Assembly (NCBI GenBank): GCA_003427395.1
Contig: BFEA01000242.1
Location: 302,845 to 366,844, forward strand
Reading direction: 5' to 3'
From: Chara braunii
Taxonomy: Eukaryota; Streptophyta; Charophyceae; Charales; Characeae
Length of the DNA stretch: 64,000 nucleotides
The position numbers and the translations under genes are program-made. Shown in pieces: positions 12,609 through 24,444 of this stretch. The notes under the pieces are model-generated. The model worked only from the letters and a program-made list of their open reading frames with translations, was not told where the DNA came from and did not search any database. Numbering within the stretch: position 1 is the stretch's first letter; each line of letters begins with the position of its first letter.

Positions 12609-13569
12609 ATGTTGCTCGAGCATCTGCAAGGGCACTTTTTTGCCAAAAAGCAACAGCCAGGCATGACTTACGATGTCTTTAGTGGAGAGGCTATTGCATT
12701 TGCTGCCCGAGCTGCGCCTATTACCACTTTCTGGCATAAAAATTTAACAATGGGTACGACGTGGAAAGGACGAAGCCAAAGACAGTTCGATTCTGACGAT
12801 GGAGGAAAGTGGTGATGAAGAAGTGGAGTATATTGATATTGAATGGAAACTCGAAGAAGAGGCAAACAATAGTATAGAGAAGGAGAGTACCTACGTTGTT
12901 GTCAACGCCAGAGTGAGGCCACAAAGAAGAGGTCGCGACCAAAATTGAAAAGGTGAGGCCTAAGGTGATCGTGGACAAGACGTCATAGGGGCTGGCGACA
13001 ACAAAGGTCGCCAGTCGGGAGGAAGGGGTAAAGGTCCCCCGTCTAACCACCTTAATCCCAGTCGATCACCTCCCAGAAAGGGGGCATGACACCTTGAACA
13101 GCCTAAAGGCCAGCCTTGGGAAACCCGTGGTACATATGGCATGACCATGTGGATCGCTACCAATACGTGTTTTGCGGCAATCCCGAACACATTATAAAAT
13201 TTTGCCCCTGGTACCAGGGTTTCTGGAATGCTGGATCTGCGCAGCAAAAGGCAACCGCCGGTAGAAGTAGCAACTGCCCCTACCCCAAAAGCACCAGGAG
13301 ATGAGCGTGCGCGCAAGTTACAAACTCCTACTCCACGTGACTCTGTGGCAGAGGTTGATGACCAGCGTCTAGTTCGCTGCCCAGAGACTGCTTGTGTTAG
13401 AGTCTCTCTAGACGCTTCTCTCACAAACTTAGTTGAAGAGTTGAAAGAGAGAAGACAAGCCTATGCCAATATGAAGAAAGATGAGAAAGGGCAACTCATC
13501 TTAACTAATATAGAGATTTTTAGAGCTAGAGTAGGAACCCTTATAGACAGTGAGGCCGTCAGGTGGTAG
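12609..13569 (+). pseudogene. Element A gag, nucleocapsid and protease remnant
   Basis: Retrotransposon gag packages element RNA into cytoplasmic particles. Fragments in three frames are seen. An N-terminal stretch (12,609-12,815) is followed by an acidic then basic region. A CCHC zinc knuckle lies at 13,164-13,205, reading YVFCGNPEHIIKFC, whose first Cys is replaced by Tyr. A protease-like stretch ends at 13,569 with the active-site region as LIDSEA, where the family expects DSG or DTG. The frame then shifts, and SYISPKALKKLRLGL continues the flap-side homology. The copy cannot make a functional product. Confidence 0.65.
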
Positions 13570-14114
13570 GAGTTACATTAGCCCTAAAGCGCTGAAGAAA
13601 TTGAGGCTAGGCCTCAAAGTCTAAAAGTTTAATGACCCTATAGTCAGTATCCTTGCAGATAACCGCACAATGCAGGTCGAGGAATACGTCCTGGGAGTCC
13701 AAGCATACTTTCGCCTAGTGGAAAAAGGAAAGGTAGAGAAAGTCCTTCACTCCTTGACTCTCCTCGTGGAAGAAAACCTCCCTTTTGATATAGTGTTAGA
13801 CACCGATTGAGGCGAGGCAGTTGGGGTCACTCGGCACCTTCGAGAGCACGACTGTAAGCTCCCTAATCCGTCAGCTAGGGTCAAGAAAACCCGCTTGCAT
13901 CATGAGTCAGGGGTAAACAACTTCCTAGCGCATCGATGCCTTAGCGCTCCTGCATTTGGTAAACTTGTCAGAAAGGAGCAGCTAGAGGAACAAATGTCCG
14001 TCGCCTATGTCAAGCCAGTAACAGAGACACCAAAGAAGGAAGAGAAAATCCATCCCACTATTGGTAGTTTGCTGAAGGAATACAAAGACTTATCGAAAGC
14101 ACCCCGCAAGGGTA

Positions 14115-15154
14115 GTGCTAAGACCCGTCCAACATCGTATAGAGATAGAGTCTGATAGTAAGACGCGTAAAGAAACAGTCTATAGGATGTCTCGTAAAGA
14201 GTTAAAATTGCGCAAACAACTATACGAGCTCCTCGAGAAGGGGTGGATTAAACCTCCTTCCTCACCTTTTGGTGCACTTGTCCTATTCGTCCGAAAGAAG
14301 GATGGAGAGTTAAGGATGTGTATCGACTATAAGGGTCTGAACGCCATTACAGTTAAGAACGCCGAGCCATTGCCCTGTATAGACGATCTCTTGGACCAGA
14401 TACAAGACTGCAAATACTTCACGAAGATAGACTTGAAGTTAGGGTACCATCAAATAAAGGTACACCTTGACGATCAGCATAAGACGATGTCCTGGTCGAG
14501 ATGCGGGCATTACGAGTTTATAGTGATGCCCTTTGGACTTACCTATGCACCAACCACATTTCAAGGCTCTATGAACGATTTGCTTAGGTCGTGGCTAGAT
14601 ACATTTGTCGTAGTTTACCTAGATCACATTTTAGTATTCAGCAAAACTCTCTAAGAACACGAAGGTCATCTGAGGCAGATATTGGGGAAGTTCAAAAAAC
14701 CAACGTCAAGATCAATGCGAAGAAGTGCGAGTGGGCCGAGACACAAGTCTTGTATTTGGGCAACGTGTTAGATGGAAACGACATTAGCCCAGAGGACAAC
14801 AAGATCGCAACAATTAGAGACCGCCCAACTCCCGGCACTCTGACAGATTTACGGTCGTTCTTGGGGCTGGCCAACTACTATAAGTTCGTAAGAAACTTCT
14901 CCAGCGTAGCTGCTCCCCTTTGTAAACTCCTAAAGAAGGAAGCCATCTGGAAGTGGGACCAAGATTGCACCTCGACCATGAAGAAGTTGGAAAAAACCTT
15001 GGTAGAACATCCTGTCCTCAAAGTGGTTGACCCTTCGTTACCATTTGTCGTCACGACAGACGCAAGTCAGTATGGTATAGGCGTTGTCTTACATCAGAAC
15101 GACGACTATGGCTATAGAGTTCATACAGGCCAAGATGATGCCGAAATTGACTAG
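14115..15154 (+). pseudogene. Element A reverse transcriptase with RNase H start
   Basis: This is the reverse transcriptase that would copy element RNA to DNA. Fingers and palm motifs are clear: EKGWIKPPSSPFGALVLFV, ELRMCIDYKGLNAI, YFTKIDLKLGYHQIKV and VMPFGLTYAPTTFQ. The catalytic YxDD motif reads YLDH, losing the second Asp. A stop at 14,652 and a frameshift separate the palm from the thumb and connection part (14,670-15,050, with LRSFLGLANYY). RNase H begins with TTDASQYGIG near 15,054, then is cut by a deletion around 15,110-15,135. Confidence 0.85.
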
Positions 15155-16056
15155 ATGGACAACGAAAATGGACCAACTTGAGTTCGAGCTGGAGCCCATT
15201 AAAGGCAAGTATAACGTGATAGGTCATGCTCCAAGTAGAAAGGCAAATTACTTCGGTGCGATATTACACTATCTAGACATAGGAACGGCGGATACGCAGC
15301 CGAAGATAAAAAATGTGTGCGGTTTACCAGCCATAACTGACAAGATCTTATGAAAGTCGATGACTCCAAGCTATTACTGTAGTCCGACCGTCATCTGGAA
15401 ACAAACGACCAAACCGAATAGATGAATTAGACCTTGCAGCAGATACTCAAAACATATATTCAACCCGCCGACCAAATCAATTGGAACGAGACGCTCCAAT
15501 AGTGTACATCTAGCTACATGTCGTACTCCTAATAAACTCCACAAGTCCTTTAGACCACGTAAGCCCCGTTTGAAGAACTGAATCGGGACCTTATCCAAAG
15601 ACAACCTCCCGGGTCTAAAGAGTTCGCATTGTAAGACGAAAAGGAAGCCGTGAGGGTGATTGAGAAGGCCCAACATCACATGATTGAGCAGGCAAACGAG
15701 CATCGCCGGCCTTTTCAGGTAGGCAACTTAGTCTGGGTCAAGCCCAAGGACTTCGTTCGCAGAAGTTATTGCCCGCATAGAGAGGGGCGTGGCCTGTCCT
15801 AGAAATCCAAGGTGGAGAGGACGGACCCTCCTATACGATCCTCCAGACATATCAGATTTCTCATGCCTCAAAATTGTTGCCTTGTGTCACCAATCAACAG
15901 TTTTCGTTGCGAAGAGCAATGATTCCGCCTGACGTGGATGACACTTATGACATAGACCGGATCATAAAAGATAATGTGCTTTGGACCGGAGGTCAAGGTT
16001 GTCCTCTGGAACAATATAAAGTTAGATTTGCTTATCCGGAACCTGAAGACGATTGA
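15155..16056 (+). pseudogene. Element A post-RNase H linker, integrase C-terminus and chromodomain-like tail
   Basis: The linker after RNase H (FELEPIKGKYNVIGHAPSRKA, 15,180-15,245) is followed by a short spacer. About 15,690-15,760 encodes HRRPFQVGNLVWVK, the usual start of the gypsy integrase C-terminal region. A further frame at 15,840-16,056 encodes ISHASKLLP and a chromodomain-like DIDRIIKDNVL segment ending EQYKVRFAYPEPEDD. The integrase zinc finger and DDE core are absent, so roughly 1 kb is deleted relative to B2. Non-functional. Confidence 0.65.
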
Positions 16057-16132
16057 TGGTTCAGCAGGATTGAACTTTCAAAAACCGTTCCCGACATAGT
16101 GCATGCCTACGAGAGAGCAAGAAAGGGTAAAG

Positions 16133-17945
16133 GTCCTACCTTGGATTAGAGAATTCTCGAAGGACCTCAAATTTAGGATGGCGGGAGTGAAACGGTTTCA
16201 CCCAGTTCTTGTGACAATTGCAGATCCAAGGACTCAATCCCTAGATCCAACCCCTACTCCTATTTATAAAATCCATTCCCCTCGCGACCTGTCCCTAAAA
16301 CATCATAGGTTAGTGCTTTGTGCATTCGTTGGGTCGTCGAGACTTGAACCGTAGTCCTTAGGATTAGAAATCATAGGAGTCGGTCCAAACGACAATTGAC
16401 CGTAGCTGAGTCAACAAGTGGGAAGTGGCCCTAAGGCCTTACGAAGAGTCAGTCGGTCTAGACTTACGCATTTTTAGAAGTCCGTAGTTGACTCTTCGGT
16501 ACTGCAGAGGTCAATCGTCCGTAGGTCCATCGGCAAAGGGTAATCCAGTCCTAGCACAGTCAACAGTCCCAATGCCTAGTCCCAATCTACTTCGTCCAAT
16601 CAGCAAGTACCAGGTGGGACAGCACAATCCTTGGGGTTGGGCCCGAAGGCTGGCCAGACCATCGGCGAAACAGTATAAATACAGAGGCATTGCCCAACCG
16701 CTCCTTCATTCTGCAAGTGACGCGGACTGCAGATGCCCGTAGACAAAGTGGGCAGGAAGGAGGAGGCGAAGGCCATAGCTACTAGGTAGAATATAGCAGA
16801 AGGGAGTCGGCGACCATAGCCGCCAGTACAAAGCCACGGCAGTGGGTGCGCGTGTGTGGTGTGTATGCGTGGACATTCAGGGTAGATCATAGTTTGTGCG
16901 AGTATATGCGTGAGCGAGCGAGGAGTATCTGATGGTGGATATAGTGTTCGGGTGGGAATTTTAACAGTGTTCAGCGGCTATGGCCATAGCCTAAGTCATA
17001 AAAGTTGACTTAAACCGAGTTCCTGGCCAGATGCCATATCTTTGAGTTTTTTGTATGGGCGCCGAGCGCCATCTCACACTTATTGCTGATTTTGTGTTTG
17101 TCAGAGTGCTTCTGCCATCAACTTCTGACTGTATGCATGGTAAGAGTGAAGTTGAAGTCGAATCTGATTACATTGGTGTTGCCTTGCACATCACTGCTCC
17201 GCGGCTTTGCTTCCCATCCGCAGGCTGTGCTTTCTGTGTCCTTCGCTTCCGTGCCTTGTAGTTTGGTTGCCTTGTTGGTGTCGCCTTGTTGGTGTCGCCT
17301 TGTTCTTCACTGCACGGTTGCCGTTCTGCTTGTGTGCTTGCCTTGCCATTCTTTATAGTGTAGCTGCATTGTGCTTCACAGCGTGGTTGCCATGCTGCAT
17401 GTCCGATTGCCATGTCATTCCTTGCAGTAGTCTTTGGCATTGAGAGCAGCCGAGTTGCCTCTGCAGCAATGCCTGGTGCTTTGCCGGGTTGCTGCCTGCT
17501 GGGACAGTCTGCCTTCAACAAGGGTTAAAGGGTACACGACCTCGAACCATCAATACAGACATTCCACTGATTGCCGAGGGTTCAGCCTCCTGACGAGTTC
17601 ATCAGTTCTCATTTTTTTCAGTCTTTTTCATTTCTTTGGGACATGTATCTTCCTGCTTGGCTTGCCTTGTCTGTTTGAGTGACGTCCTCCCTCCCACCTC
17701 CCCCATGCCCTCCAGCTATTGTCCTTTGCTGCCGCCTGTTGTCCCAGGCTTGATTTAGGCCCTTCCAACTTGGACTTCCCTTGTCCTTCCTTGTACTGTG
17801 CGGTTATGTATGGTGTGCCCTCCCGCCTACCCTGTGCCCTCCGGCAAATGCCAATCCGCAGTTTCCCATTGGTACAAGGCCGGATCGAGTCCTCCATGTC
17901 AGCAGAAACCAGGTTTAGGGACTATCACCTTTCCTCCAGCAATTC
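16133..17945. other. Region after element A, possibly including its 3' LTR
   Basis: TTTATAAAA near 16,263 may be an LTR TATA box. A perfect 16-bp palindrome GGCTATGGCCATAGCC lies at 16,976-16,991. T- and G-rich degenerate repeats around TTGCCTTGTTGGTGTCG occupy about 17,260-17,450. Frames on both strands at 17,055-17,970 are open but compositionally biased, with no domain seen. No gene called. Confidence 0.4.
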
Positions 17946-18415
17946 TGCTCAGCAAGAAACTGAACAGTGATTTTCTGATCAGCAGGGAACTGAACTGCAA
18001 TTTTCGAATTTCCCCAGAACTGAGCCGCAACTTTCTGAAGTGCCCGGGACTGAAGTGCAACTTTCTGAAGTGCCCGGGACTGAACTTCAATTTTCTGACA
18101 TGCGAAGGACTAACTGCAATTCTCTGAAGTGCCCATGACTGAACTGCAACTTGCTGGTAGAACAAGGCCGGACTGCGACCGGACTGCAAGTTGCAGGTAG
18201 AACAAGGGCCGGACTACAAGTTTGCTGGTAGAACAAGGGCCGGATTGCAACTTGCTGGTAGAACGAGGACTGGACTGCAACTTGCTGGTAGGACAAGGAC
18301 TGGACTGCAACTTGCTGGTAGAACAAGGACCTGACTGCAACTTGCTGGTAGAAAAAGGACTGTACTGCAACTTGCTGGTAGTACAAGGACCGGACTGCAA
18401 TTTGCTGGATTTGGC
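17946..18415 (+). repeat. 30-bp minisatellite, about 15 copies
   Basis: The unit is 30 bp, with core ACTGCAACTTGCTGGTAGAA in the right part and a diverged version containing TGAAGTGCCCGGGACTGAA in the left part. Because 30 is divisible by three, frames stay open on both strands and give artefactual decapeptide repeats such as LLVEQGLDCN (18,222 onward). The core holds the near-palindrome GCAACTTGC. I treat the open frames as a by-product of the period. Confidence 0.9.
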
Positions 18416-18508
18416 ACGTAGCAACCTAACCCACCCTGAACCTGCAGGGGCGACACACAGTCTCACCAAACATGAGCCGGTGTATGGTCCCAAAACTTCA
18501 AATACAGA

Positions 18509-19985
18509 CGAGCATGAGCAAGCAACTTCACGCCTCCGGTCCAGCTCCATCTTAGCGAGCGCACAACCTTGATCAGCCATAGCATCATGTGGCCCTGATC
18601 CTATGATTCTAACCAGCAGTAGTTGGCGCACGGCTCAGATCCTGCTATCTGAGCCCGCAGCGACAAGTTTACGATTCGCATCCTACAGTCCGTGCTGCAG
18701 GAACGAGCGCACGATCCCGACCCTACGATCCGAACCAGCGGTAACCAGTGTGCGATCCCGATCCTGCAATCTCAGCCAACGTTAACAACTGTGCGATCCC
18801 GGTGCCAGAGGTAACGAGCGCGCTACCCCCTTCCTGCCATTCCAACCAACAGTTCGCATCCTACAGTCCGTGCTGCAGGAACGAGCGCACGATCCCAACC
18901 CTACGATCCGAGCCAGCGGTAACGAGTGCACGATCTCGATCCTGCGGTCTGAGCCAACGGTAATAAGCATGCGATCCCGGTCCAGCAATCCGAGCCAGAG
19001 GTAACGAGCGCGATATCCCCATCCTGCCATTCCAACCATGATACCGGGCCAATGATCCGGGCCAACAGTAATGAACCTTTGGACTAGGCAGGCGAGCACG
19101 GGCAAGCAAGTTCATGCCTCAGGTCCATGTGAGCTAGCGCACAGCCTTTATCAGCCGTAGCATTAGAGTGGGGTTCTAATCAGGACCGGTAGTAGTGGGC
19201 GCACGGTTCAGATCCTGCTATCTGAGCCTGAAGTGACAAGCTCACGATCCGCATCCTACAATCCGTGCTGCAGTACCGAGAACACGATCCCGATCCTACA
19301 ATCCGACCCAGCGATGAAGGCGGCACAATCCTAATCCTGCGATCTGAGCCAACGGTGATAAGAGTCAGATCCCCATCCTGCAATCTGCATCAGATGTAAC
19401 GAGCGCGTGGTCCCGATCCTGTGATTCAAACCAACAGTAACGAGTGCATGATCCCAAGCCAATGATCTTGGGCTAACGGTAATAAGCGAGCGATCCCGAC
19501 ACTGCGATCCGAGCCAATGGTAACGAACGCAAGATCCCGATCCTGTGATCCGAGCCAACGGTAATGGGCACACAATCCCGTTCCTATGATTGAGCCAATG
19601 ATAATGAGCATGCAATCCCGATCCTGCCGTCCGAGCCACTGGTTATGAAAGCACGATCTGAATCCTACGATCCAAGCAAAAAACGATAACGAGCATGCGA
19701 TTCTGATCCTGCGATCCAGGCAAGCGGTAATAAACTCGCGTTTGCAATCTTACAATCTGAGCCAGCGGTAACAACCACACAATCCCGATCCTGACCCTGT
19801 GATCCGAGCCAGCGGAAATCAGTGGTTATCCTGATCCTATGATCGAGCCTACTGAGTGCGCGAACGAGATCTTGCAAACCAAGCCAGCGGCAATGAGCGC
19901 GCGGTCTGGATTGTATGATACGAGAAGGTAACGAGCACGCAATCCCATTCCCGCAATCGGACAAGTGGTAACGAGCGCCCAATAT
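18509..19985 (+). repeat. ~40-bp minisatellite with a 584-bp higher-order duplication
   Basis: From about 18,590 to 19,985 the sequence consists of degenerate ~40-bp units of the type GATCCCGATCCTGCGATC followed by CGAGCCAACGGTAACGAGCG. A larger segment starting at 18,509 recurs from 19,093: the same non-repeat leader is followed by the same order of variant units, offset 584 bp. Within it a ~186-bp block around 18,670 recurs near 18,855. The array ends just before the 3' flank of UBA1. Confidence 0.85.
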
Positions 19986-21074
19986 TGATTCGAGTCCCTC
20001 TTACACACTGGAAATGGAGAGATGTAGTTCATTGACAGGTCAATGAGGGGGTACTTGCTTGCACATGTCGCTTCTTCAAAACTCAAGAATGCAGATGGAA
20101 GTAGCACGGCCAGAAGATGTCCCAATTCACACACAAATGGCTTTTGTCGAATTCTCAGACAAGTACCAGCAACGGAAATGAATGATTGCGATGCACTGAA
20201 ACAAACGGTCGAACACTTATGGCCATAAATCATCTTATTTAGTCCACATAAGACAGCATCTTCAAGAAAAAAGAAAGAAACTGTTCAGCCAGGAAAGAGG
20301 ACTATCTGCACTCACCACCACAAAACAAACAAAACCAAAGCAGGCTCTATCTTCATCCTCCACAGCAGTCACCGAAGTGATGATGCAACTGATTCCAAAG
20401 CACATCACTGCAATCCGAGAAGCTACTTCGCCCATATTTCCAGACGATTTTGGATCACCACCTCTCATAAACCGACAGGAGCACAGCCGCTCAGGGAGGA
20501 TTCCGCATAAGTATGCCACCCCCTTGCAGCTCCTGCACCCATCCCTCATAATCACGCTTCTAAACCAGAAGGCCTATACACTCCCTTTCACATAAAAAAT
20601 ACGTAACAATCCAACAAGTTGGGGTAAGCTGCCCTCTCTTCCGCTCCCGGGGTATTGCACATCGAAGCGAACTCTGCATTTTTAAACAGCGACGACTCTG
20701 TTTCGAAGGCAAGGGCATAATCTCAGCACATTTCTCAGTGTATAAGACATATGTTAACTTCACCACTGGATATAGACAGCTTTGCCCACATTGAGACCAT
20801 TTCATTTCATTCACACTCCTGGCAGCTTTCCCCTCCCACCCATATGAAAGAGGGCCCTAACAAAGACCCGTCAAGCAAAGCGATCAATCATCCTGCATAG
20901 ATGCTGCCACTCAAAGAATGATAAGACCTCTGAATACCTGAACATTTCTACTTAGCGATATGAATCACGATGAGTAGAGCTCATATTGTGTGTCATCTAA
21001 TGAAAGTCTTACAATATGATGACAATACCCCATTTGGCCTAGCAGGACCTCCACAGCCTCTCCATTCGCCATCC

Positions 21075-21167
<93 letters not shown>

Positions 21168-21303
21168 ATCGCACCTCTTACCGCATCCACAAACACAAAT
21201 CCCAGCCATCTATCCGTTCTCCGTGATAGTTAGCAGGAGATAACTCAAAAGTGCATACAGCGTTACCCACACATGCGGAGCAAACATCCAGCTCAGGNNC
21301 TAG
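19986..21303. other. 3' flank of UBA1, likely 3' UTR and intergenic
   Basis: This lies downstream of the UBA1 stop codon on the minus strand. No other coding region is recognised. I found no clear AATAAA on the minus strand close to the stop and no poly-T tract on the plus strand that would betray a poly(A) tail. Its extent as UTR cannot be fixed. It contains the microsatellite at 21,078-21,165. Confidence 0.4.
21078..21165. repeat. Compound (CT)n(CA)n microsatellite
   Basis: About 32 bases of alternating CT are followed by about 56 bases of alternating CA. It lies roughly 140 bp beyond the stop codon of UBA1, so it may be in the 3' UTR, where it would read (TG)n(AG)n in the mRNA. Confidence 0.95.
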
Positions 21304-24300
21304 TTACCGAAAGCGAATCGACACCAGAGGGACATCCAGGTCATCACTCTCNTCATCCTCACATGCTACCACTATGTCAAAATGNCGNCGCTGTGNTGGA
21401 ACTTCCAGCTTCGCAATCTCTCTCGCCAGATCAGACACCTTCTTGTCCAATCTCTCTCTGTGCCTGGGGAAAATGTTGTTATACAGCAGACTCTGGCCAC
21501 AGGAGATACTGTATGCGTTCAGATTCTTCTGACGGAACCAATCCAGCACTTGCCGCAGAGTTACATCACCCTCAATAACCCACCTATCCCAGACGGTCCA
21601 CTCCAGCTCCCCGTGCTTGAACTTCCGTGCACTAACAGGCTCTGCCATGGCAAAGAGGGGTAGGGCAAGGTTTGCAAAAGTGTTCCGATGCTGGCTGGCA
21701 GGCTGGCCCTGAAGCACTTTGTATAGCTCCAGACACACAAAACCGGTTGCCAGGGCCGTTGTTGTTGCAATGGCCGGGATAATACGGCCTGCNATGAGCT
21801 TCCCCTTCAGCTTGTCTACTTCAGGGATACTGTAGTTCCGTGCGCGCATGTTGGCAAGTCCGACAATGAAGTCCATGTGGAAGTTTGTGTCATCATCTTT
21901 CTCAAATTGAATCGGATGCATTTGAAACCCGGGACGAATGCTCTTTGTGCCAGCCTCCAGCTTCTGGAGCAGCGAGTTAATGATCGACTCATCNTCAGNA
22001 TGCGATGGAACTGNCGTTGCCCTCTCATCAGTCACAATCTCAACTCCCTGTTTTGCCACAAATGGCTGGATTGGCACTTTATCCACCACCTCCATCACCT
22101 TCTTCACATCTGTTGCCCATACAGGCCTTGCTATTCCAAAAGTTTCTGCCCGGAGAATGGCGCCTGCAATGACGAAGGACATGTGACACGNATCCTTGCT
22201 NGAGAACTCCAGAGGTGTCGGGAATCTCTTCGGAGCTGACCAGAATGGAGCCCCCGTGCTGGTAATAGCATTCTCTGGAAATGTGAACGTCANCTGCTTT
22301 ACACGATTCGCAAANTAATCTTCGAAGCGATGCCGTGCCCACNCAATGCAGTCCTCAAACGTTGTACACCAATCTGTCACAAGGCATTCCACAATCCGCT
22401 CCAGAGCGTCCCTGGCCTGAGCATCCCCTGCACTCTTCGCCGTTTCCTTGTACTCGTTGGGTTTCGATAAGAATGCATTCACCTCCGCTGGAGTCTTTTC
22501 TAGGAAGCCTTCGAATTCCGAGCGCGCCCAGACAAGGCAGTGNTCTATATTGTGGGGGAAGGAGTGCAAGGTACACATTGGAGCTTGCTTTTCCGGCGGA
22601 TCCCTTGATGCTCCGTAGTTCTCCGTCTGATGCGGGATCACCATTTGAGTGTTGCACTTTGTCCCCAGAGTTCCAGATTCCAGAAGAGGCTTCTGNAAAT
22701 AGACACATCGAGAATCCACATACAATCGCGCATTCACATTGTCCAATGCATTCACAACGACATCGAGGCGTTCCCAGAATTCATCATTAAACACAGACTC
22801 CGTNTCTCCGCTTACNCGGTTCTGGAGAGGATTGATTCTCAAGCTCGGATTAATTACTTGCGCNGCAGCCGCAGCTACCAAAGATTTNGACTGCCCGATG
22901 TTCCAGTCGCGGAACAAGAACTGTCTGCTGAGGTTACTCTTCTCGATTGTATCGTCATCCGTCACAGTGAGCTTCCCATTCTGACCACAGCAGACACCCA
23001 TCAGTGCCAGATTCTTCAAAAACTCGCACCCCAGAGCTCCTGCCCCGACCATGAAGCAGTTAGCATTCATCATCTTCTCCTGAAGCGTTCGACCAAACAA
23101 TGCAATCTGCGGATCATACCGCGATCCGACTGGCATGGTCTCCTCAGCTGGAAGCTCATTGGGGGGCAGAGACTCGACAGAGTCGAAGTAAAAGAATTGC
23201 AAGATGGGGTGGAACTTCCCCGAGCAAGCCTTAACAGTTTCTTGACCAACAATGCCACCAAACAGGGCAGCCATGGGAGAAAGGCAAGCCGCAGCACCGA
23301 AGGAAAGCTTCCTCAGAACGCCCTCATCGAGGCTCTCCAATCGCTTGTCACCGGCCTTTTCATTCACCTCCTTGGCTAAGGCTACGAGCTTTTCAGCATC
23401 TTCAGCTGATGCCAGGCCGGGAAGACGGCCAAAGGACGCTTCAAAGAGCCCCAGAGCTTGGAAACCTACATGCAGAAGGCCAGGGCGATCAAACTTTGAA
23501 AAATCTGAAAGCAAGAACTCCCCCGGGTCACTGAGCGCCTCATTTAGTGGCTTGAACTTCAAGACTTTCTGCTCCTTGACTTGAGTAACGATCCCACCAC
23601 CTTCGTAGGCATTGCACTTGGTTGTGTCCTCCTCAAGCTGGAATGAATGTGCCTTGACGTTTTTCACCCGCCGTGGTTTTCCATCATTCAGTTCTGGAAT
23701 GCCTCTGACCTCCCGGAAAGTCACAAGCTCGCCATCTTGGAACTCTAACCGCTCATCATCTACACAGGTTACAAGTGCTGGATTGCCCGTAGTGATGGAT
23801 GCAACAATACCAGAGTGTGGTTCTTCTCCATCTGTATCGAACACTGTGAACTCAGGTCCAAAATCACAGAACACACTTGCAAACACTCCACGTACTTCTG
23901 CTTTGATGAAGGCGATCGGTGGCTGATGTGTATGGCAGAAGCTGTTGATCTCCAGAGCCTTGTTCATAGGCAAATCGGTAAACACCACCACGTTGAAGTT
24001 CGCAAGGAACTCTTTCATGATATCTCCAGTATGTACCCGAACTGCAACAGCAGTGTTGAGCTCAATCAGCTTGTCTGCGCATGCAGTGGCCCGGTTCTTT
24101 CCAATATCAGTTTCAGACAAATAGAACTGCGATGACAGATCTGCCAATCCCACAACATGAGAGTCATGTAAAGTCACAGACTTGACCCCAGCTAGAATCG
24201 TGTTCTTTGCGACCTCCACTCCAAGACCCCCCAGCCCAGAGACGAGCACACTGGCCCCAAACAGGCGACGCATCGTCTCCCGTCCATACACTGCCAACTG

Positions 24301-24444
24301 GCGACTGTGCAGATCTTCATCGATCTCAACATCCACGGAGGAGCGAGGCTTCGTCATTGACACATCCTCCGAGGAGCGAGGCTTCGTCATTGACGACCCC
24401 GTTTTGTCCTCCTCAACCTCAACCCGTCGCCTTTTAGGCAGCAT
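21304..24444 (-). CDS. UBA1: Ubiquitin-activating enzyme E1
   Basis: This E1 adenylates the ubiquitin C-terminus with ATP, takes it as a thioester on a cysteine and passes it to E2 enzymes in cytosol and nucleus. The frame is uninterrupted for 1,046 residues, near the usual plant length. In order it shows: an Arg/Glu-rich N-terminus; [18 protein letters not shown] (41-58); an inactive adenylation half with GLGGLG (70-75); a first catalytic half-domain from about 185; and the active adenylation domain with GAGALG (467-472) and [15 protein letters not shown]. The catalytic Cys is residue 624 in [15 protein letters not shown]-terminal ubiquitin-fold domain ends [10 protein letters not shown]. 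The start is the first ATG after an in-frame TGA at 24,496-24,498. No intron interrupts it. About 20 ambiguous bases leave X residues, all in the C-terminal half. Confidence 0.96.
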   Translation of the reverse strand: MLPKRRRVEVEEDKTGSSMTKPRSSEDVSMTKPRSSVDVEIDEDLHSRQLAVYGRETMRRLFGASVLVSGLGGLGVEVAKNTILAGVKSVTLHDSHVVGLADLSSQFYLSETDIGKNRATACADKLIELNTAVAVRVHTGDIMKEFLANFNVVVFTDLPMNKALEINSFCHTHQPPIAFIKAEVRGVFASVFCDFGPEFTVFDTDGEEPHSGIVASITTGNPALVTCVDDERLEFQDGELVTFREVRGIPELNDGKPRRVKNVKAHSFQLEEDTTKCNAYEGGGIVTQVKEQKVLKFKPLNEALSDPGEFLLSDFSKFDRPGLLHVGFQALGLFEASFGRLPGLASAEDAEKLVALAKEVNEKAGDKRLESLDEGVLRKLSFGAAACLSPMAALFGGIVGQETVKACSGKFHPILQFFYFDSVESLPPNELPAEETMPVGSRYDPQIALFGRTLQEKMMNANCFMVGAGALGCEFLKNLALMGVCCGQNGKLTVTDDDTIEKSNLSRQFLFRDWNIGQXKSLVAAAXAQVINPSLRINPLQNXVSGXTESVFNDEFWERLDVVVNALDNVNARLYVDSRCVYXQKPLLESGTLGTKCNTQMVIPHQTENYGASRDPPEKQAPMCTLHSFPHNIXHCLVWARSEFEGFLEKTPAEVNAFLSKPNEYKETAKSAGDAQARDALERIVECLVTDWCTTFEDCIXWARHRFEDXFANRVKQXTFTFPENAITSTGAPFWSAPKRFPTPLEFXSKDXCHMSFVIAGAILRAETFGIARPVWATDVKKVMEVVDKVPIQPFVAKQGVEIVTDERATXVPSHXXDESIINSLLQKLEAGTKSIRPGFQMHPIQFEKDDDTNFHMDFIVGLANMRARNYSIPEVDKLKGKLXAGRIIPAIATTTALATGFVCLELYKVLQGQPASQHRNTFANLALPLFAMAEPVSARKFKHGELEWTVWDRWVIEGDVTLRQVLDWFRQKNLNAYSISCGQSLLYNNIFPRHRERLDKKVSDLAREIAKLEVPXQXXHFDIVVACEDXESDDLDVPLVSIRFR
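24338..24403 (-). repeat. 33-bp in-frame tandem repeat in the UBA1 N-terminus
   Basis: Two copies of a 33-bp unit encode [11 protein letters not shown] then [11 protein letters not shown], about residues 18-40, before the conserved E1 core begins. The unit keeps the frame. This N-terminal segment is poorly conserved among plant E1s, so the duplication is probably neutral. Confidence 0.9.

Larger units (their letters stand above)
12600..16132 (+). mobile_element. Ty3/gypsy chromodomain retrotransposon A, decayed
   Basis: The domain order on the plus strand is gag with a zinc knuckle, protease, reverse transcriptase, RNase H remnant, integrase C-terminus and chromodomain-like tail, as in Ty3/gypsy chromoviruses. 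Most of RNase H and the integrase core are deleted. A purine-rich run at about 16,111-16,132 could be the polypurine tract, and TTTATAAAA near 16,263 a TATA box of a following LTR. LTR ends could not be fixed because no matching 5' copy is visible. It belongs to the same lineage as B1 and B2, sharing the RT block around LRMCIDY and GLNAIT. Confidence 0.85.

Noticed and set aside
12243-12737. Minus-strand frame of 164 codons
   Set aside because: Overlaps the plus-strand gag side of element A and shows no protein-family motif.
16325-16400. Minus-strand GGTTCAAGTCTCG resembling a tRNA T-loop
   Set aside because: Only two or three of five T-stem pairs form and the other arms are missing.
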